A program made the position numbers and the translations under genes. From the NCBI GenBank assembly GCA_003427395.1, contig BFEA01000108.1, positions 2,990,396 through 3,016,879 on the forward strand: DNA of 26,484 bases. Direction: 5' to 3'. The stretch comes from Chara braunii (Eukaryota; Streptophyta; Charophyceae; Charales; Characeae). The notes under the pieces are model-generated. The model had not been told where the DNA came from and did no database searches. It saw only the letters and a program-made list of their open reading frames with translations. Within the stretch, counting starts at the first letter, position 1, and each line of letters opens with the position of its first letter. Shown here in pieces: positions 1-8,640 of this stretch.

Positions 1-2
1 TT

Positions 3-533
3 AACGGTCGGTGCTGGGAGCGTGCGGAAGAAGTCGTTGAAAATAAGCGGGATAGGTTCCAAGCGCTAGGTAAGGAGGTAATATGGAACACCCAGATTAC
101 GCTCTTTCATGGGTTACCCAGACCTCCTGTACCGCGTCAGGTGGTACAAGGGAGAAGCAGAGGCAGTGGTTGGCCTAGCACTTCGATACTTTAAGTTCGA
201 TGGTCGTAGAGAGTGATTAATTACCCACTCGCAGGAGCTCGAATCGCACATTACGGGTTGAGTGATTTAGCGCGAAGGATATCGGTCGACCTACGAGGGA
301 GTTTGCTTTCTTGTGCACCGGAGGAGTTGAGGAGGATCGCGACAGGAATTTGTAGGAGAGTAAGGACACCAGAATCCGGAGTTATAGAGATTAGGAGAGG
401 CGTTCGTTGCATAGAAGAGCAGGACGGAGAACTTTATTTTGACTCAGGGATTCTAGGTATCGAGGGTGAGCACGAGATACGAGACGAGGCTGGGAGACTT
501 GTTGCGATCCTGAGAGCGGTCGTAGACGAGTGA
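3..533 (+). pseudogene. Unrecognised reading frame upstream of gag, with two in-frame stops
   Basis: One reading frame runs from base 3 to the TGA at 531-533. It is interrupted only by TAA at 192-194 and TAG at 207-209. The second part is a 107-codon open stretch rich in Arg and Glu, with segments such as LRRIATGICRRVRTPESG and DGELYFDSGILGIEGEHE. It has no signal peptide, membrane segment or motif that I can name. It ends 12 bases before the 25-bp repeats that precede gag. It could be an additional ORF in the leader of this element, or the tail of a neighbouring gene cut by the window edge. The continuity of the frame across the two close stops is seen directly; that it once coded for protein is inference. 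Confidence 0.4.
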
Positions 534-545
534 TTGTTTTCTTTT

Positions 546-670
546 CATAGGTCCGGGCTGCGGATACTTTCATAGGTCCGGGCTGCGGATACTTTCATAG
601 GTCCGGGCTGCGGATACTTTTATAGGTCCAGGTTGCGGATACTGTCATAGTTCCGGACTGTACCTGACTA
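546..670 (+). repeat. 25-bp tandem repeat, five copies, just before gag
   Basis: The unit begins CATAGGTCCGGGCTGCGGAT and recurs with an exact 25-base period at 546, 571, 596, 621 and 646. The first three copies are identical; the fourth and fifth carry substitutions. The array ends about 17 bases before the gag ATG at 687, so it lies in the probable 5' leader of the retrotransposon. There it could affect leader folding or translation initiation, or it may simply be a minisatellite produced by slippage. Confidence 0.9.
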
Positions 671-686
671 CAGTTTCTGGAAGCCT

Positions 687-2516
687 ATGGAACCAAACAC
701 GATGGGGCCACAACCGACCATGCCCGAGGCAGATGAGGAGTACAGGACATCGCCCGACCGAGTACTGAGAGATCTGAAGGAACGAATTAGGCAGGGAACA
801 CCGCTGAGATGGTCTGATCAAACCAATGACAGAGAGTCCGACGTAATGGGCGAGCCGGTCATGACAGAGCCGCAGGAGGGTCTGAAGACTGGGTCCTCGA
901 GCGTTCGACGAGAAGCGACAACACGACGCTCCCCTGAGTATAAACGGAGGGAAACCCGAGCGGATAGGCGCAGGGACGACTGGAGAGAGAATCCGCGAGA
1001 TTCCTATTGGAGGGACAGAGACAGGGATAGAGCACCACCCCGACGTGTCTTCGACTCCCAGATGGGGGAGTCACATCCGCTCCCTTACGAGAGCAAGGAT
1101 CGCTATATTATTACGCACAAGGTCTCTAAGCCTCCTACTTTCAAAGGTTATGGCATCACAGAATATCTGGAGAAGTGGGAGCTTCATGCAAGCCGGAGTC
1201 AGTGGTCGGAGGAGGAAATTGTGGAAAACTTCCTATTTAATGTAGATCCAAGCCTCGGCAAGGAGGTTAAGGAAGCCCGACCGAAGGATGGGAGGTGGAT
1301 CACGTATAAGAAGAACCTCGCTGAACTTTACAAGTTGGAGGATAACAAGTACTCCATCAAGGACCTTGAAACTATGACTCAAGATGAAGATGAGAGCGTA
1401 CGGGCATTTGGGAAGCGTTTCCAAAAGATTTCTGACGTGCTGATGAAGAAGGGGAAGATCTCAGAGGTCGAGCGTTGTACTATCTTCATTGGACACCTGT
1501 CCAAAGGCAGACAAAAGAGTGTACTCAGAGATCTCCCTCGCGACAAGCTTGACTTCCCTGGAGTCCTAAAGCTCGCAATAAAGGCAGAGACAGATGACTA
1601 TAAGGACTTGGTATGGAGAGGAATGAGAAGGCGTGATTTCTCTCTCTATAAGGAGTATGCTACTGATAGATGTCCCGATTTCAAGGACTATACCTGGACG
1701 AAAAAGCATGAAGCCGTGACTGAGGAAGTGAAGGAGATAAGGGACATGGTAAAGGGATTTACAAGACAGGTTACAGAGATTGTGACCACCACAGGAGCCA
1801 CGACTTACCGGAACAAACCCGGAGAGTCCTATTCACTTCGCTGGGACCGGAGGAACACTGATTCCTGGAGGAGTGTCGAGGATAAAAATTCTCGAACGCT
1901 GACTGATTATCGTACGAGAGAAAGAGAGAGAGACGATGAGCCATGGCGGCATAGGGATGATGATATAGACCGGGACCGAAGGGCTCGCGAGACGTATGGG
2001 CGAGCTAGGAGACTGGATGATTACTCACGCAGCCCTCGATACGAGGCTGATGGGGGTAGGAGCGAACCAAGAGGTCGATGGGAGTCGGACCGGGAGCGAC
2101 GAGATGGATACAGGGACGACGGATACGAGAGGACAGACCGAGATGGATACAGGAGCAGCAGATATGACAGAGGAGATCGAGACGGAGACCGACGAGATGA
2201 CTCGCGCGGCTGGTATGACCGNGATCGAGACGGAGACCGACGAGATGACTCGCGCGGCTGGTATGACCGCGGGGGATTCCCGAGAGAACAGCGCGACGAC
2301 TCGCGGGGGTGGTACAATCGAGGAGATCGACGCGATGAGTCACGCGGCGATACGACTCTGGAGACCGCTGAAACGATTCACGAGGACGATATGGGCAAGG
2401 AGGACCTGGAGGAGACCGCCGCAATGATTCGTGCGGCCGGAATGAGAGAGGGGGATGTGGCGCGTCATCTGATCCGTATCCGAAGTCCCCTGACCCTAGG
2501 GCAGCCAGGGGTCTGA
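687..2516 (+). pseudogene. Gag (capsid) of the Ty3/gypsy element, frameshifted before the zinc knuckle
   Basis: The product would be the structural protein that packages element RNA into virus-like particles. The frame starts at ATG 687 and gives 609 residues. Residues 1-150 are charged and low in complexity. Residues about 150-320 look like a retrotransposon Gag capsid domain (PPTFKG, FLFNVDPSLGKEV, ESVRAFGKRFQKISDVL, AIKAETDDYK). Residues about 390-560 are an Arg/Asp/Tyr/Ser-rich tract of RGD, RDD and DSRGWYDR repeats. Compared with the second copy of this segment, one base is missing near 2342-2346 (CACGCGGCG against CACGCAGGCG). This shifts the frame, so the last 57 residues or so are not Gag and translation stops at 2514-2516 before the zinc knuckle. 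The capsid part looks intact. Confidence 0.8.
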
Positions 2517-2869
2517 TCTCTAGGAGCGCAGACGACAGGTCATCCACTCCCAGAAACTCTTGCATCTACTGTAGAGGGGATGATCATATCAAGAGAGACT
2601 GCCCGGATCTGAAACGGGCAATAGATGAGGGACTTGTCGTGCTTGATGACCGCAAGTACGTCAAGTGGGCTGATGACCTGGGAGACGTATCGATGTTCCC
2701 TTCGATGAAGGAGAATGTAGAGGCAAGGAGAGTAAAGCCGAGTAAAGGAAAGGAGCCGGTTAGGAGCCAAAGCATCAAGATAACCTTCGAAGGAGATATG
2801 GCAACCACACCCATAAGGGTGGCAGCTACCAAGTCGACGAGAGAGTCTTCATCTAAGAAGACTGACACG
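1856..2869 (+). repeat. Tandem duplication of the gag 3' region, copy A
   Basis: This 1,014-base segment is repeated directly downstream at 2873-3839, with a 1,017-base offset at its start and a 970-base offset at its end. The two copies differ by about 4% by eye. The change in offset is explained by an extra 48-bp unit in copy A and one base missing from copy A near 2345. Only three bases (GTC, 2870-2872) separate the copies. The segment covers the Arg/Asp-rich tract, the zinc knuckle and the start of the protease-proximal region. Confidence 0.95.
2175..2270 (+). repeat. 48-bp tandem duplication inside the Arg/Asp-rich tract of gag copy A
   Basis: The 48-base unit beginning GATCGAGACGGAGACCGACG is present twice in a row, at 2175-2222 and 2223-2270. 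The downstream copy B of gag has it once. The unit adds 16 residues (RDGDRRDDSRGWYDRD type) without changing the frame. An ambiguous base, N at 2222, sits exactly at the unit junction, so the duplication could partly reflect assembly uncertainty. Confidence 0.85.
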
Positions 2870-2878
2870 GTCCACTGA
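2369..2878 (+). pseudogene. Gag C-terminal remnant with CCHC zinc knuckle (copy A)
   Basis: In the frame that follows the one-base loss in copy A, an open stretch runs from just after TGA 2369-2371 to the TGA at 2876-2878. It encodes a retroviral-type zinc knuckle at 2561-2602, C-IY-C-RGDD-H-IKRD-C, which fits CX2CX4HX4C exactly. This class of knuckle binds element RNA in Gag. It is followed by KRAIDEGLVVLDDRKYVKW and a basic stretch ending SKKTDTVH. The frame ends at the duplication junction instead of continuing into the protease, so this knuckle is cut off from both upstream Gag and downstream Pol. Confidence 0.75.
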
Positions 2879-3839
2879 TTCCTGGAGGAGTGTTGAGGAT
2901 AGAAATCCTCGAACGCTGACTGATTATTGTACGAGAGAAAGAGAGAGAGACGATGAACCATGGCGGCGTAGGGATGATGATATAGACCGGGACCGAAGGG
3001 CTCGCGAGACGTATGTGCGAGCTAGGAGACTGGATGATTACTCACGCAGCCCTCGATATGAGGCTGATGGGGGTAAGAGCGAACCACGAGGTCGATGGGA
3101 GTCGGACCGGGACCAACGAGACGGATACAAGGACGACAGATATGAGAGGACAGACCGAGATGGATACAGGAGCAGCAGATATGACAGAGGAGATCGAGAC
3201 GGAGACCGACGAGATGACTCGCGCGGCTGGTATGACCGCGGGGGATTCCCGAGAGAACAGCGCGACGACTCGCGGGGGTGGTACAACCGAGGAGATCGAC
3301 GCGATGAGTCACGCAGGCGATACGACTCTAGAGACCGCTGAAACGATTCACGAGGACGATATGGGCAAGGAGGACCTGGAGGAAACCGCCGCAATAATTC
3401 GTGCGGCCGGGATGAGAGAGGGGGATGTGGCGCGTCATCTGATCCGTATCCGAAGTCCCCTGACCCCAGGGCATCAAGGGGTCCGATCTCTAGGAGCGCA
3501 GACGACAGGCCATCCACTCCCAGAAACTCTTGCATCTACTGTAGAGGGGATGATCATATCAAGAGAGACTGCCCGGATCTCAAACGGGCAATAGATGAGG
3601 GACTTGTCGTGCTTGATAACTGCAAGTACGTCAAGTGGGCTAATGACCTGGGAGACGTATCGATGTTCCCTTCGATGAAGGAGAATGTAGAGGCAAGGAG
3701 GGTAAAGCCGAGTAAAGGGAAGGACCCGGTTAGGAGCCAGAGCATCAAGATAACCTTCGAAGGAGATATGGCGACCACACCTATAAGGGTGGCAGCTACC
3801 AAGTCGACGAGAGGGTCTACATCTAAGAAGACTGACACG
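2873..3839 (+). repeat. Tandem duplication of the gag 3' region, copy B
   Basis: This second copy of the 1-kb gag segment matches copy A at 1856-2869. It begins CACTGATTCCTGGAGG and ends AAGACTGACACG, after which unique protease sequence follows. It has a single 48-bp unit and the extra base that copy A lacks, so it is probably closer to the ancestral state of the region. Confidence 0.95.
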
Positions 3840-4898
3840 TATTACGTAATGGCGGAGAATGACGGACAGCGGATCGATGGAGAGGAGGTTATTCTTTCGC
3901 CGCGAAAGGGGGGAGTGAAGAAGTTCTTGATGAAGAGTTCGCTGGATGAGATTGACACGGTCGAGCCACTGAGATGGGCTCTTCGGCAGCCCATACAGTG
4001 CTCTATTCTGGAATATCTGGCAGCATCCAAGCCAGCTCGCGATGAGTTACAGATGATCACACGGAAGACTCGCATACCTCTCTCAGAGGAGGTTCAAATG
4101 GCCCCTAAGGCAGATGCTCCTACTGTAGCAGTATCGGAGGTGACCGCCAGAGCAGATCGCATGGCAACAGTCCTTCTTGATGGGATGGAAGGTGTACCTC
4201 TAGATAAGTATTACATACTTGGAAGTGGGACCGTGGAGGCGATCTTAAACGACAAAGCGGTCCTAGATGATGTGATCGACAACGACAGTGAAGCTGTCAT
4301 TATAGACGAGGATCTGGCAGAGCAAGTTGGACTGGGACTCGATAGGTCATACTTATTCGAGATAGAGACGGCTGATGGGAGAAAGCAACAGATCACAGAA
4401 GTTTGTCACAAGGCAGCCATAGAAGTCCAAGGGGTACGAGTGATCCTACCAGTCTTTGCAGTCAAGAATTGCAGCTCAAACCTACTCTTAGGACGGACGT
4501 GGTTGAGCCATGTGCATGCGGTGACTATAGAGCGACCGGACGGTAGCCAGACATTGTCCATTAAGAAGCTAGATGGGACACGGGTAATGATTGAAACGGT
4601 GGAGCCTCGAGACCCGAGGAACAGGGCAGCTCTCGCTGTAGAAGCAGGACCCAGTGATCGTATTAAGTCATTACCTATCTCCGGCCGCGCGGTGCGATTT
4701 CGCGAGAAGAAGTATGGACCTCTGCTCTCAGAAGAAGAAGGCCGGATTGTAGAAGTGGAAGATTTAGGGAGTTGCCTGATAGTGGATGACAACTCGTATC
4801 CAAAGGAGGCAGATGAGGAGTTTGGCGGCATGATATCTGTGTCTTTTTTAAGGGCACAGCCCCCTACGGGGGCCGACCAAAGAAACACAAGACAGTAA
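2874..4898 (+). pseudogene. Gag C-terminus (copy B) joined to retropepsin-like protease, one in-frame TGA
   Basis: A single frame runs from 2874 to the TAA at 4896-4898, interrupted only by TGA 3339-3341. It holds the Arg/Asp-rich tract, a second CX2CX4HX4C zinc knuckle at 3531-3572, and from about 4150 a protease-like domain of the aspartic retropepsin type that would cleave the Gag-Pol polyprotein. Supporting segments are VIDNDSEAVIIDEDLAEQVGL (active-site loop, 4275 onward) and LLLGRTWLSHVHAV (4482 onward). The usual D-S/T-G motif reads D-N-D here: the Asp is at 4278-4280 but the Gly has become Asp (GAC, 4284-4286), which should disable catalysis. The TGA is also present in copy A, so it predates the duplication. 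The frame ends 46 bases beyond a TTTTTTA heptamer. Confidence 0.75.
4844..4873 (+). promoter_or_regulatory. Candidate -1 ribosomal frameshift signal between protease and pol
   Basis: The heptamer T-TTT-TTA at 4844-4850 is in the correct phase for a -1 slip from the protease frame (codons TCT TTT TTA). After an 8-base spacer, a 6-bp all-GC hairpin follows: GCCCCC at 4859-4864, loop TAC, GGGGGC at 4868-4873. The frame after a -1 slip stays open for 60 codons, whereas the zero frame ends at 4898. Heptamer, spacer and stem match the general design of retroelement frameshift sites; UUUUUUA is a known slippery sequence. The alternative is a single T lost from a T7 run in a decaying copy. Confidence 0.45.
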
Positions 4899-5029
4899 CT
4901 CAGAAGGTTAAGCCGGCGGCCGTAGCACGAGAGCAATCCGCATTGGATGGGGTATCTGAAGAAGATATCGTTAGAGAGATTAAAGAAAGGAAGAGGAAGG
5001 AGCTGCAACGGATGACGGAAAAGGGATAG
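4850..5029 (+). pseudogene. Lys-rich linker frame between protease and reverse transcriptase
   Basis: This frame lies -1 relative to the protease and runs to TAG 5027-5029. It encodes a basic linker (segments GGRPKKHKTVTQKVKPAA and EIKERKRKELQRM). It has no ATG start at its beginning and makes sense only as part of a polyprotein. The RT frame takes over at about 5017-5026, again by a -1 shift, at an A4G3A stretch directly before the TAG. The simplest reading is one base lost from the A run. Linkers like this are common between protease and RT in gypsy Pol proteins. Confidence 0.6.
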
Positions 5030-7332
5030 CAGAGATAGATATAGGAGACAGAAATCTGACTGAGCCAGAGAAAGAGCGAGTATTAGAAGTCCTTGAGTCC
5101 TGCGACAAAGCTATAGCATTCAGTGATCCGGAGAGAGGTAGGATTGATCCTAGATATGCTAAGCCTGCAAGGATCTATGCGATTCCGCATACGCCATGGA
5201 ATGACGCAGGGTGGAAGTTTACTCAGAAAGAGAAGGAAGAGGTGATCTCCTTTCTCAAAGAGAAGATGGCGTTACACGTAGCTGAGCCTTGTGGCAGCGC
5301 TTATGCGAACGGATGGTTCTTCTTAAGAAAGCCTAACGGAAAGATTCGGTGGATTCAAGACCTTCAGAAGGTCAACTCGGTGACGATTCAGGATGTAGGC
5401 TCCGTACCGCATGCTGATCTATTAGCAGAAGGAGCGGCAGGCAGATCCATTTATTCTGTCTGCGATTTATTTTCAGGATATGACGAAATACCACTAGATC
5501 CGAGAGATAGGCATCTCACAGCCATGCACACGCCGCTCGGATTAGTGCATATGATGGTCGTTTCGATGGGATGGACTAATGGGGTAGCAGTTTTTCAGAG
5601 AGTCATGGTAGCTGTTCTGAAAGACTTTATCCCCGATAAAGTAGAAGTTTTTTTAGACGACTTTCCGATAAAAGGACCGGTGCTGAAAGATGAAACGAAA
5701 GTCGCCCCAGGCGTCAGGAGATTTGTTGAGCAACACCTGACGGATATTTACGCTGTCCTGGAGCAGCTAGATGAAGTTAACCTGACGGTTAGCGGGACAA
5801 AGAGCCGATCGGCCGTATCGACGATTAAAATTCTAGGGTTTATATGCAACGCGAAAGGCCGACGCCCGGACCCTGGTAAGCTGGAGAAGTTGTTGAATTG
5901 GCCGACTCCTTTGCACAGTGTTACTGAAGTTCGCCAGTTTTTAGGCATTGTTTGTTATTGGCGGATCTTCATACGGGGATATGCGGAAAAGGCAGAGCCT
6001 CTACGCACACTTCTTAGGAAGACTGAGAAATTATACTGCGATTCTTCTCAAGAACTTGCAGTGCAATTCCTCAAGGAAGAATTTAAAGAAGGGGGCAAAA
6101 TTCTAGGTGTGTCATTCTTTGAGGACGAGACGGACCGACCGTTCATAGTATCTACGGACGCCGGACCGTGTTCGGTTGGGGGATTGCTTTCTCAAAAGGA
6201 TGCTGATGGCAAGGAAAGGCCATTGAGGTTCGAAAGCCGAACACTCAACACTGCAGAGAGTAACTACAGTCAGTTTAAAAAGGAAGTGTTGGCTGTTCTA
6301 CGGTGCTTAGATACCTTTAGGCATTACATATACGGGAGACGATTCATTCTTAGGGTAGACCCTACAACTGTAGCTTCAGTCCTACAAAAGGATTTCAGTT
6401 TGACGGATCCTACGATCGCACGATCGGTGATCAGAATTCGACTTTATGATTATACTGTAGAGAGGATTTCAGAGGCGAAGAACACTGTAGCTGATGGACT
6501 TTCGCGAATTCCCATCGAGGCAGAGCGGCTGATATCGGTTGCTGCCCTGACTATGGCCGAGCCTAGACGAACGGATCGCTTCCTAGTTAATCTTTATGGA
6601 GGTAAGTACCGCGCTATAGGACTGCATTTATCAGGAGAAGAAAACTCTGATTTGGACATTCGAGGACAGGCGACACAGTACTGCCTTAGTGCTGGGCATT
6701 TGTTTCATCGACCTGTGGGAGCAGGGATGCCTCTTCGGGTGAATTGTGACCCAGAGGAGAAACAGTTCATAGTAGCCGAGTTACATGACGATATAGTCGG
6801 AGGACATAGAGGAGTAAAGGGGACATACGAGAAGGTTCACAGACTATATTGGTGGGAAGGACAGTACAAGGACGTTGAAAAATACTGCGAAACTTGTGAG
6901 GACTGCCAGAAGAGGTCCCTTATCAGATATAAGGAGTCGCTTCACCCTTCATACCCTACTAGACCAGGAGAGAAAGTCCATATTGATCTGGTGAAGATGC
7001 CGAAGGGTGTAGGGAACATGAACTATGTAGTGAACATCAGGGATGATTTCACTGGTTTCGTCGATGGTAAGCCTATCAGAACGAAGGCCGCGAGAGAAGT
7101 CAAAAACTTCGTCTTGGAATATCTGTCTAGATACGGGTGTGTCAGTAAGATCGTGATGGATAGAGGAGCAGAGTTCCTAGCAGATGAGGTACAGAGTGTA
7201 TTCAAGAAAGCAGGAGCTAGAGTGTCTATAGCTACTGCTTATCACCCTCAGTCCAATGCGCCTGTAGAGCGGGGTCACCAGTCATTGATAGCGTCACTTT
7301 CCAAGTGGTGCAGAGGAAAGGATAGTGACTGA
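5020..7332 (+). pseudogene. Pol: reverse transcriptase, RNase H and integrase core
   Basis: The frame is open from about 4984 to TGA 7330-7332. Residues here are counted from the ATC codon at 5242. Reverse transcriptase covers residues 1-240 with FLDD at 137-140 (the YXDD box) and MGWTNGVAVFQ just before it. RNase H carries Asp306 (STDAGP), Glu348 (FKKEVLAVL) and Asp373 (RVDP). Integrase has an HHCC zinc domain (His515, His522, Cys549, Cys552) and a full D582-D640-E676 triad with the canonical 35-residue spacing. These activities copy element RNA into DNA and insert it in the nucleus. The start around 5242 is not a biological start, because conserved RT-proximal sequence (IYAIPHTPWNDAGWKFT) extends upstream. 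The TGA probably replaces a Trp codon, since integrase continues in the same frame after it. Confidence 0.85.
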
Positions 7333-7890
7333 CCGAAGTATTTCAGGTATGCGATATGGGCCGACAATGTCACAGTCCGAGCTAGTACGGGCTACCCTCC
7401 TTATACCCTATGGTTTGGAAGGCACTGTCCTCTGCCCATAGAGTTTCACGCTGACAGTTGGACTACGGTTAACTGGACAGATAACATGACACGAGAGGAA
7501 TTACTGGCAGCCAGGACTTGACAGATAGCTTACGGACTGGAAAACAATCTCATGACCGCTGCTGATCGACTAGCAGTGGAAAGAGAGAAAAGCAAAGTGA
7601 GATGGGATAAAGACTTCAGAATCAGAAAAGAAATGATTAAAGTCGGCAATATGGCTCTCCTCTATGACGCCGTGCTGGAGAGGACATGGACTGAAAAACT
7701 GGCTAACCGATGGATGGGACCATATCGTGTAGTTAGTGCGTTAAGCTGGGGAGCTTATATGATTACTGAGCTAGATGGGTCCAAGTGGAAGGATCCGATG
7801 GCGGGAGCTAGACTGAAGTTGTTTAAGCCGAAAGAGACCCGAACTCCTGCGCTAGCGCTATCAGACCCTAGAGGAAAAAGGGAAAGCTAA
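7333..7890 (+). pseudogene. Integrase C-terminal part with GPY/F module, interrupted by TGA
   Basis: The pol frame continues directly after TGA 7330-7332 with PKYFRYAIWADNVTVRAS and STGYPPYTLWFGRHCPLP, the usual region after the catalytic Glu of gypsy integrases. A second in-frame TGA lies at 7519-7521, probably from CGA. The remaining 112 codons include KLANRWMGPYRVVSALSWG, a clear GPY/F module, followed by LKLFKPKETRTP. I see no chromodomain. The frame ends at TAA 7888-7890. Both stops are of the kind produced by C-to-T change on one strand, which fits decay of a methylated transposon. Confidence 0.75.
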
Positions 7891-7891
7891 G

Positions 7892-8257
7892 GTGGCAGAT
7901 GGAGGGCCGTCAAGACGGTTCGAAGTGGGTCAGAGTTTGAAGAAGAGGAAGAGAGTAGAGACCAGGAAAGTGAAGCGTTTAACGCTAGGCAAGAAAAAAA
8001 AATGGGTTTTTGTTTCACAAAGACCTAAGCGTAGAGTCCGCATTAGGAAGAGTTGCATAGCTGTCACACGAGCACCCCAACAAAAGACGAAGGGGAAGAA
8101 TATTCATACAATGAGATTCAAACGGCTGCGACATAAGAAAGGGAAGAAGCACCTTCTCAGCCCCAGAGTTCCAGAGAAACCCAAACGCCAGACAGACAGC
8201 AGGAGGCACTTGCGTCAAGCGCGAGTGGTCTACTTAGATCTGGTGCATTTCGTCTAA
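7892..8257 (+). CDS. Very basic 121-codon frame after integrase, unknown function
   Basis: The open frame starts at GTG 7892 but extends upstream in frame to at least 7871, overlapping the end of the integrase frame in the +1 phase. About 35% of residues are Lys or Arg, with clusters such as SLKKRKRVETRKVKRL, LGKKKKWVF and RPKRRVRIRK that look like nuclear-localisation or nucleic-acid-binding tails. No domain is recognisable. It may be the frameshifted C-terminal tail of integrase or a separate small ORF of this element family. Low complexity makes a chance ORF possible, but the basic bias runs through the whole frame. Confidence 0.4.
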   Translation: MADGGPSRRFEVGQSLKKRKRVETRKVKRLTLGKKKKWVFVSQRPKRRVRIRKSCIAVTRAPQQKTKGKNIHTMRFKRLRHKKGKKHLLSPRVPEKPKRQTDSRRHLRQARVVYLDLVHFV

Positions 8258-8640
8258 TCTTGGCGGAGCAGGTTCGACGGGGGCATCGAGAGGAGGTCCG
8301 GGCTTGTTTGTCGGGCGACCGAGGGCCAGTCGGACGCCCTAATACCGGGAAATTGACCTGTGGAAAACTTGTCTAAGGAGGAATCGGTTGGCGTTTTCAT
8401 CCGACCGGTTGGGAGAAATTAGGGGTTGTCAGATCACCCCTAATTTCGGATGTGTCAACCGCCAGGACTAGCCCTAGAAAATGCCGAAGGGGGCTACCGC
8501 TTCGCCGCCCTCACGGTTACCTTACGGACTACCTCATTTCCGCTCGCTCTAGGCCTGTTCCGGAAACGGCTGGCCGCGGGGCTGTTAACTCGGGATGAGC
8601 CTTGACGAGGCCCTTCTACGGTGTGCCATGGACGCGAGAA
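8258..8640. other. 3' non-coding part of the gypsy element, possible start of a 3' LTR
   Basis: No coding frame is supported here. The stretch contains purine-rich runs (AAGGAGGAA near 8376, GGGAGAAATTAGGGG at 8411-8425) that could serve as a polypurine tract. A TG dinucleotide at 8427 could be an LTR start. No matching copy is present at the left end of the window, so the boundary stays unproven. Confidence 0.35.
8415..8447. repeat. Perfect 12-bp inverted repeat (hairpin)
   Basis: GAAATTAGGGGT at 8415-8426 is the exact reverse complement of ACCCCTAATTTC at 8436-8447, with a 9-base loop. A second, outer pair, CGGTTG at 8406-8411 and CAACCG at 8456-8461, could extend the structure with an internal loop. 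It lies at the suspected junction of the polypurine tract and 3' LTR. Confidence 0.8.

Larger units (their letters stand above)
1..8450 (+). mobile_element. Ty3/gypsy-type LTR retrotransposon, internal region, degenerate
   Basis: Gag, CCHC zinc knuckle, retropepsin-like protease, reverse transcriptase, RNase H and integrase follow one another on the + strand. Integrase lies after RNase H, which is the Ty3/gypsy order and excludes Ty1/copia. The Gag wording (PPTFKGYGITEYLEKWE) and RT wording (MGWTNGVAVFQRVM) recall gypsy elements of basidiomycetes and some streptophyte algae; that is from memory and was not searched. No long direct repeat flanks the coding part inside the window, so the 5' LTR must lie left of base 1. 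A 3' LTR may start near 8427 after the purine-rich stretch at 8411-8425, but I cannot prove it. Frameshifts, three TGA stops and a 1-kb internal duplication indicate a dead copy. Confidence 0.85.

Noticed and set aside
1-212. 5' LTR at the start of the window
   Set aside because: No similarity seen to the region after 8427, and the segment is mostly an open frame.
1996-2565. Overlapping frames on both strands in the gag Arg/Asp tract
   Set aside because: They are shadows of the repetitive codons; the Arg/Asp-rich frame connects to the capsid and knuckle, the others do not.
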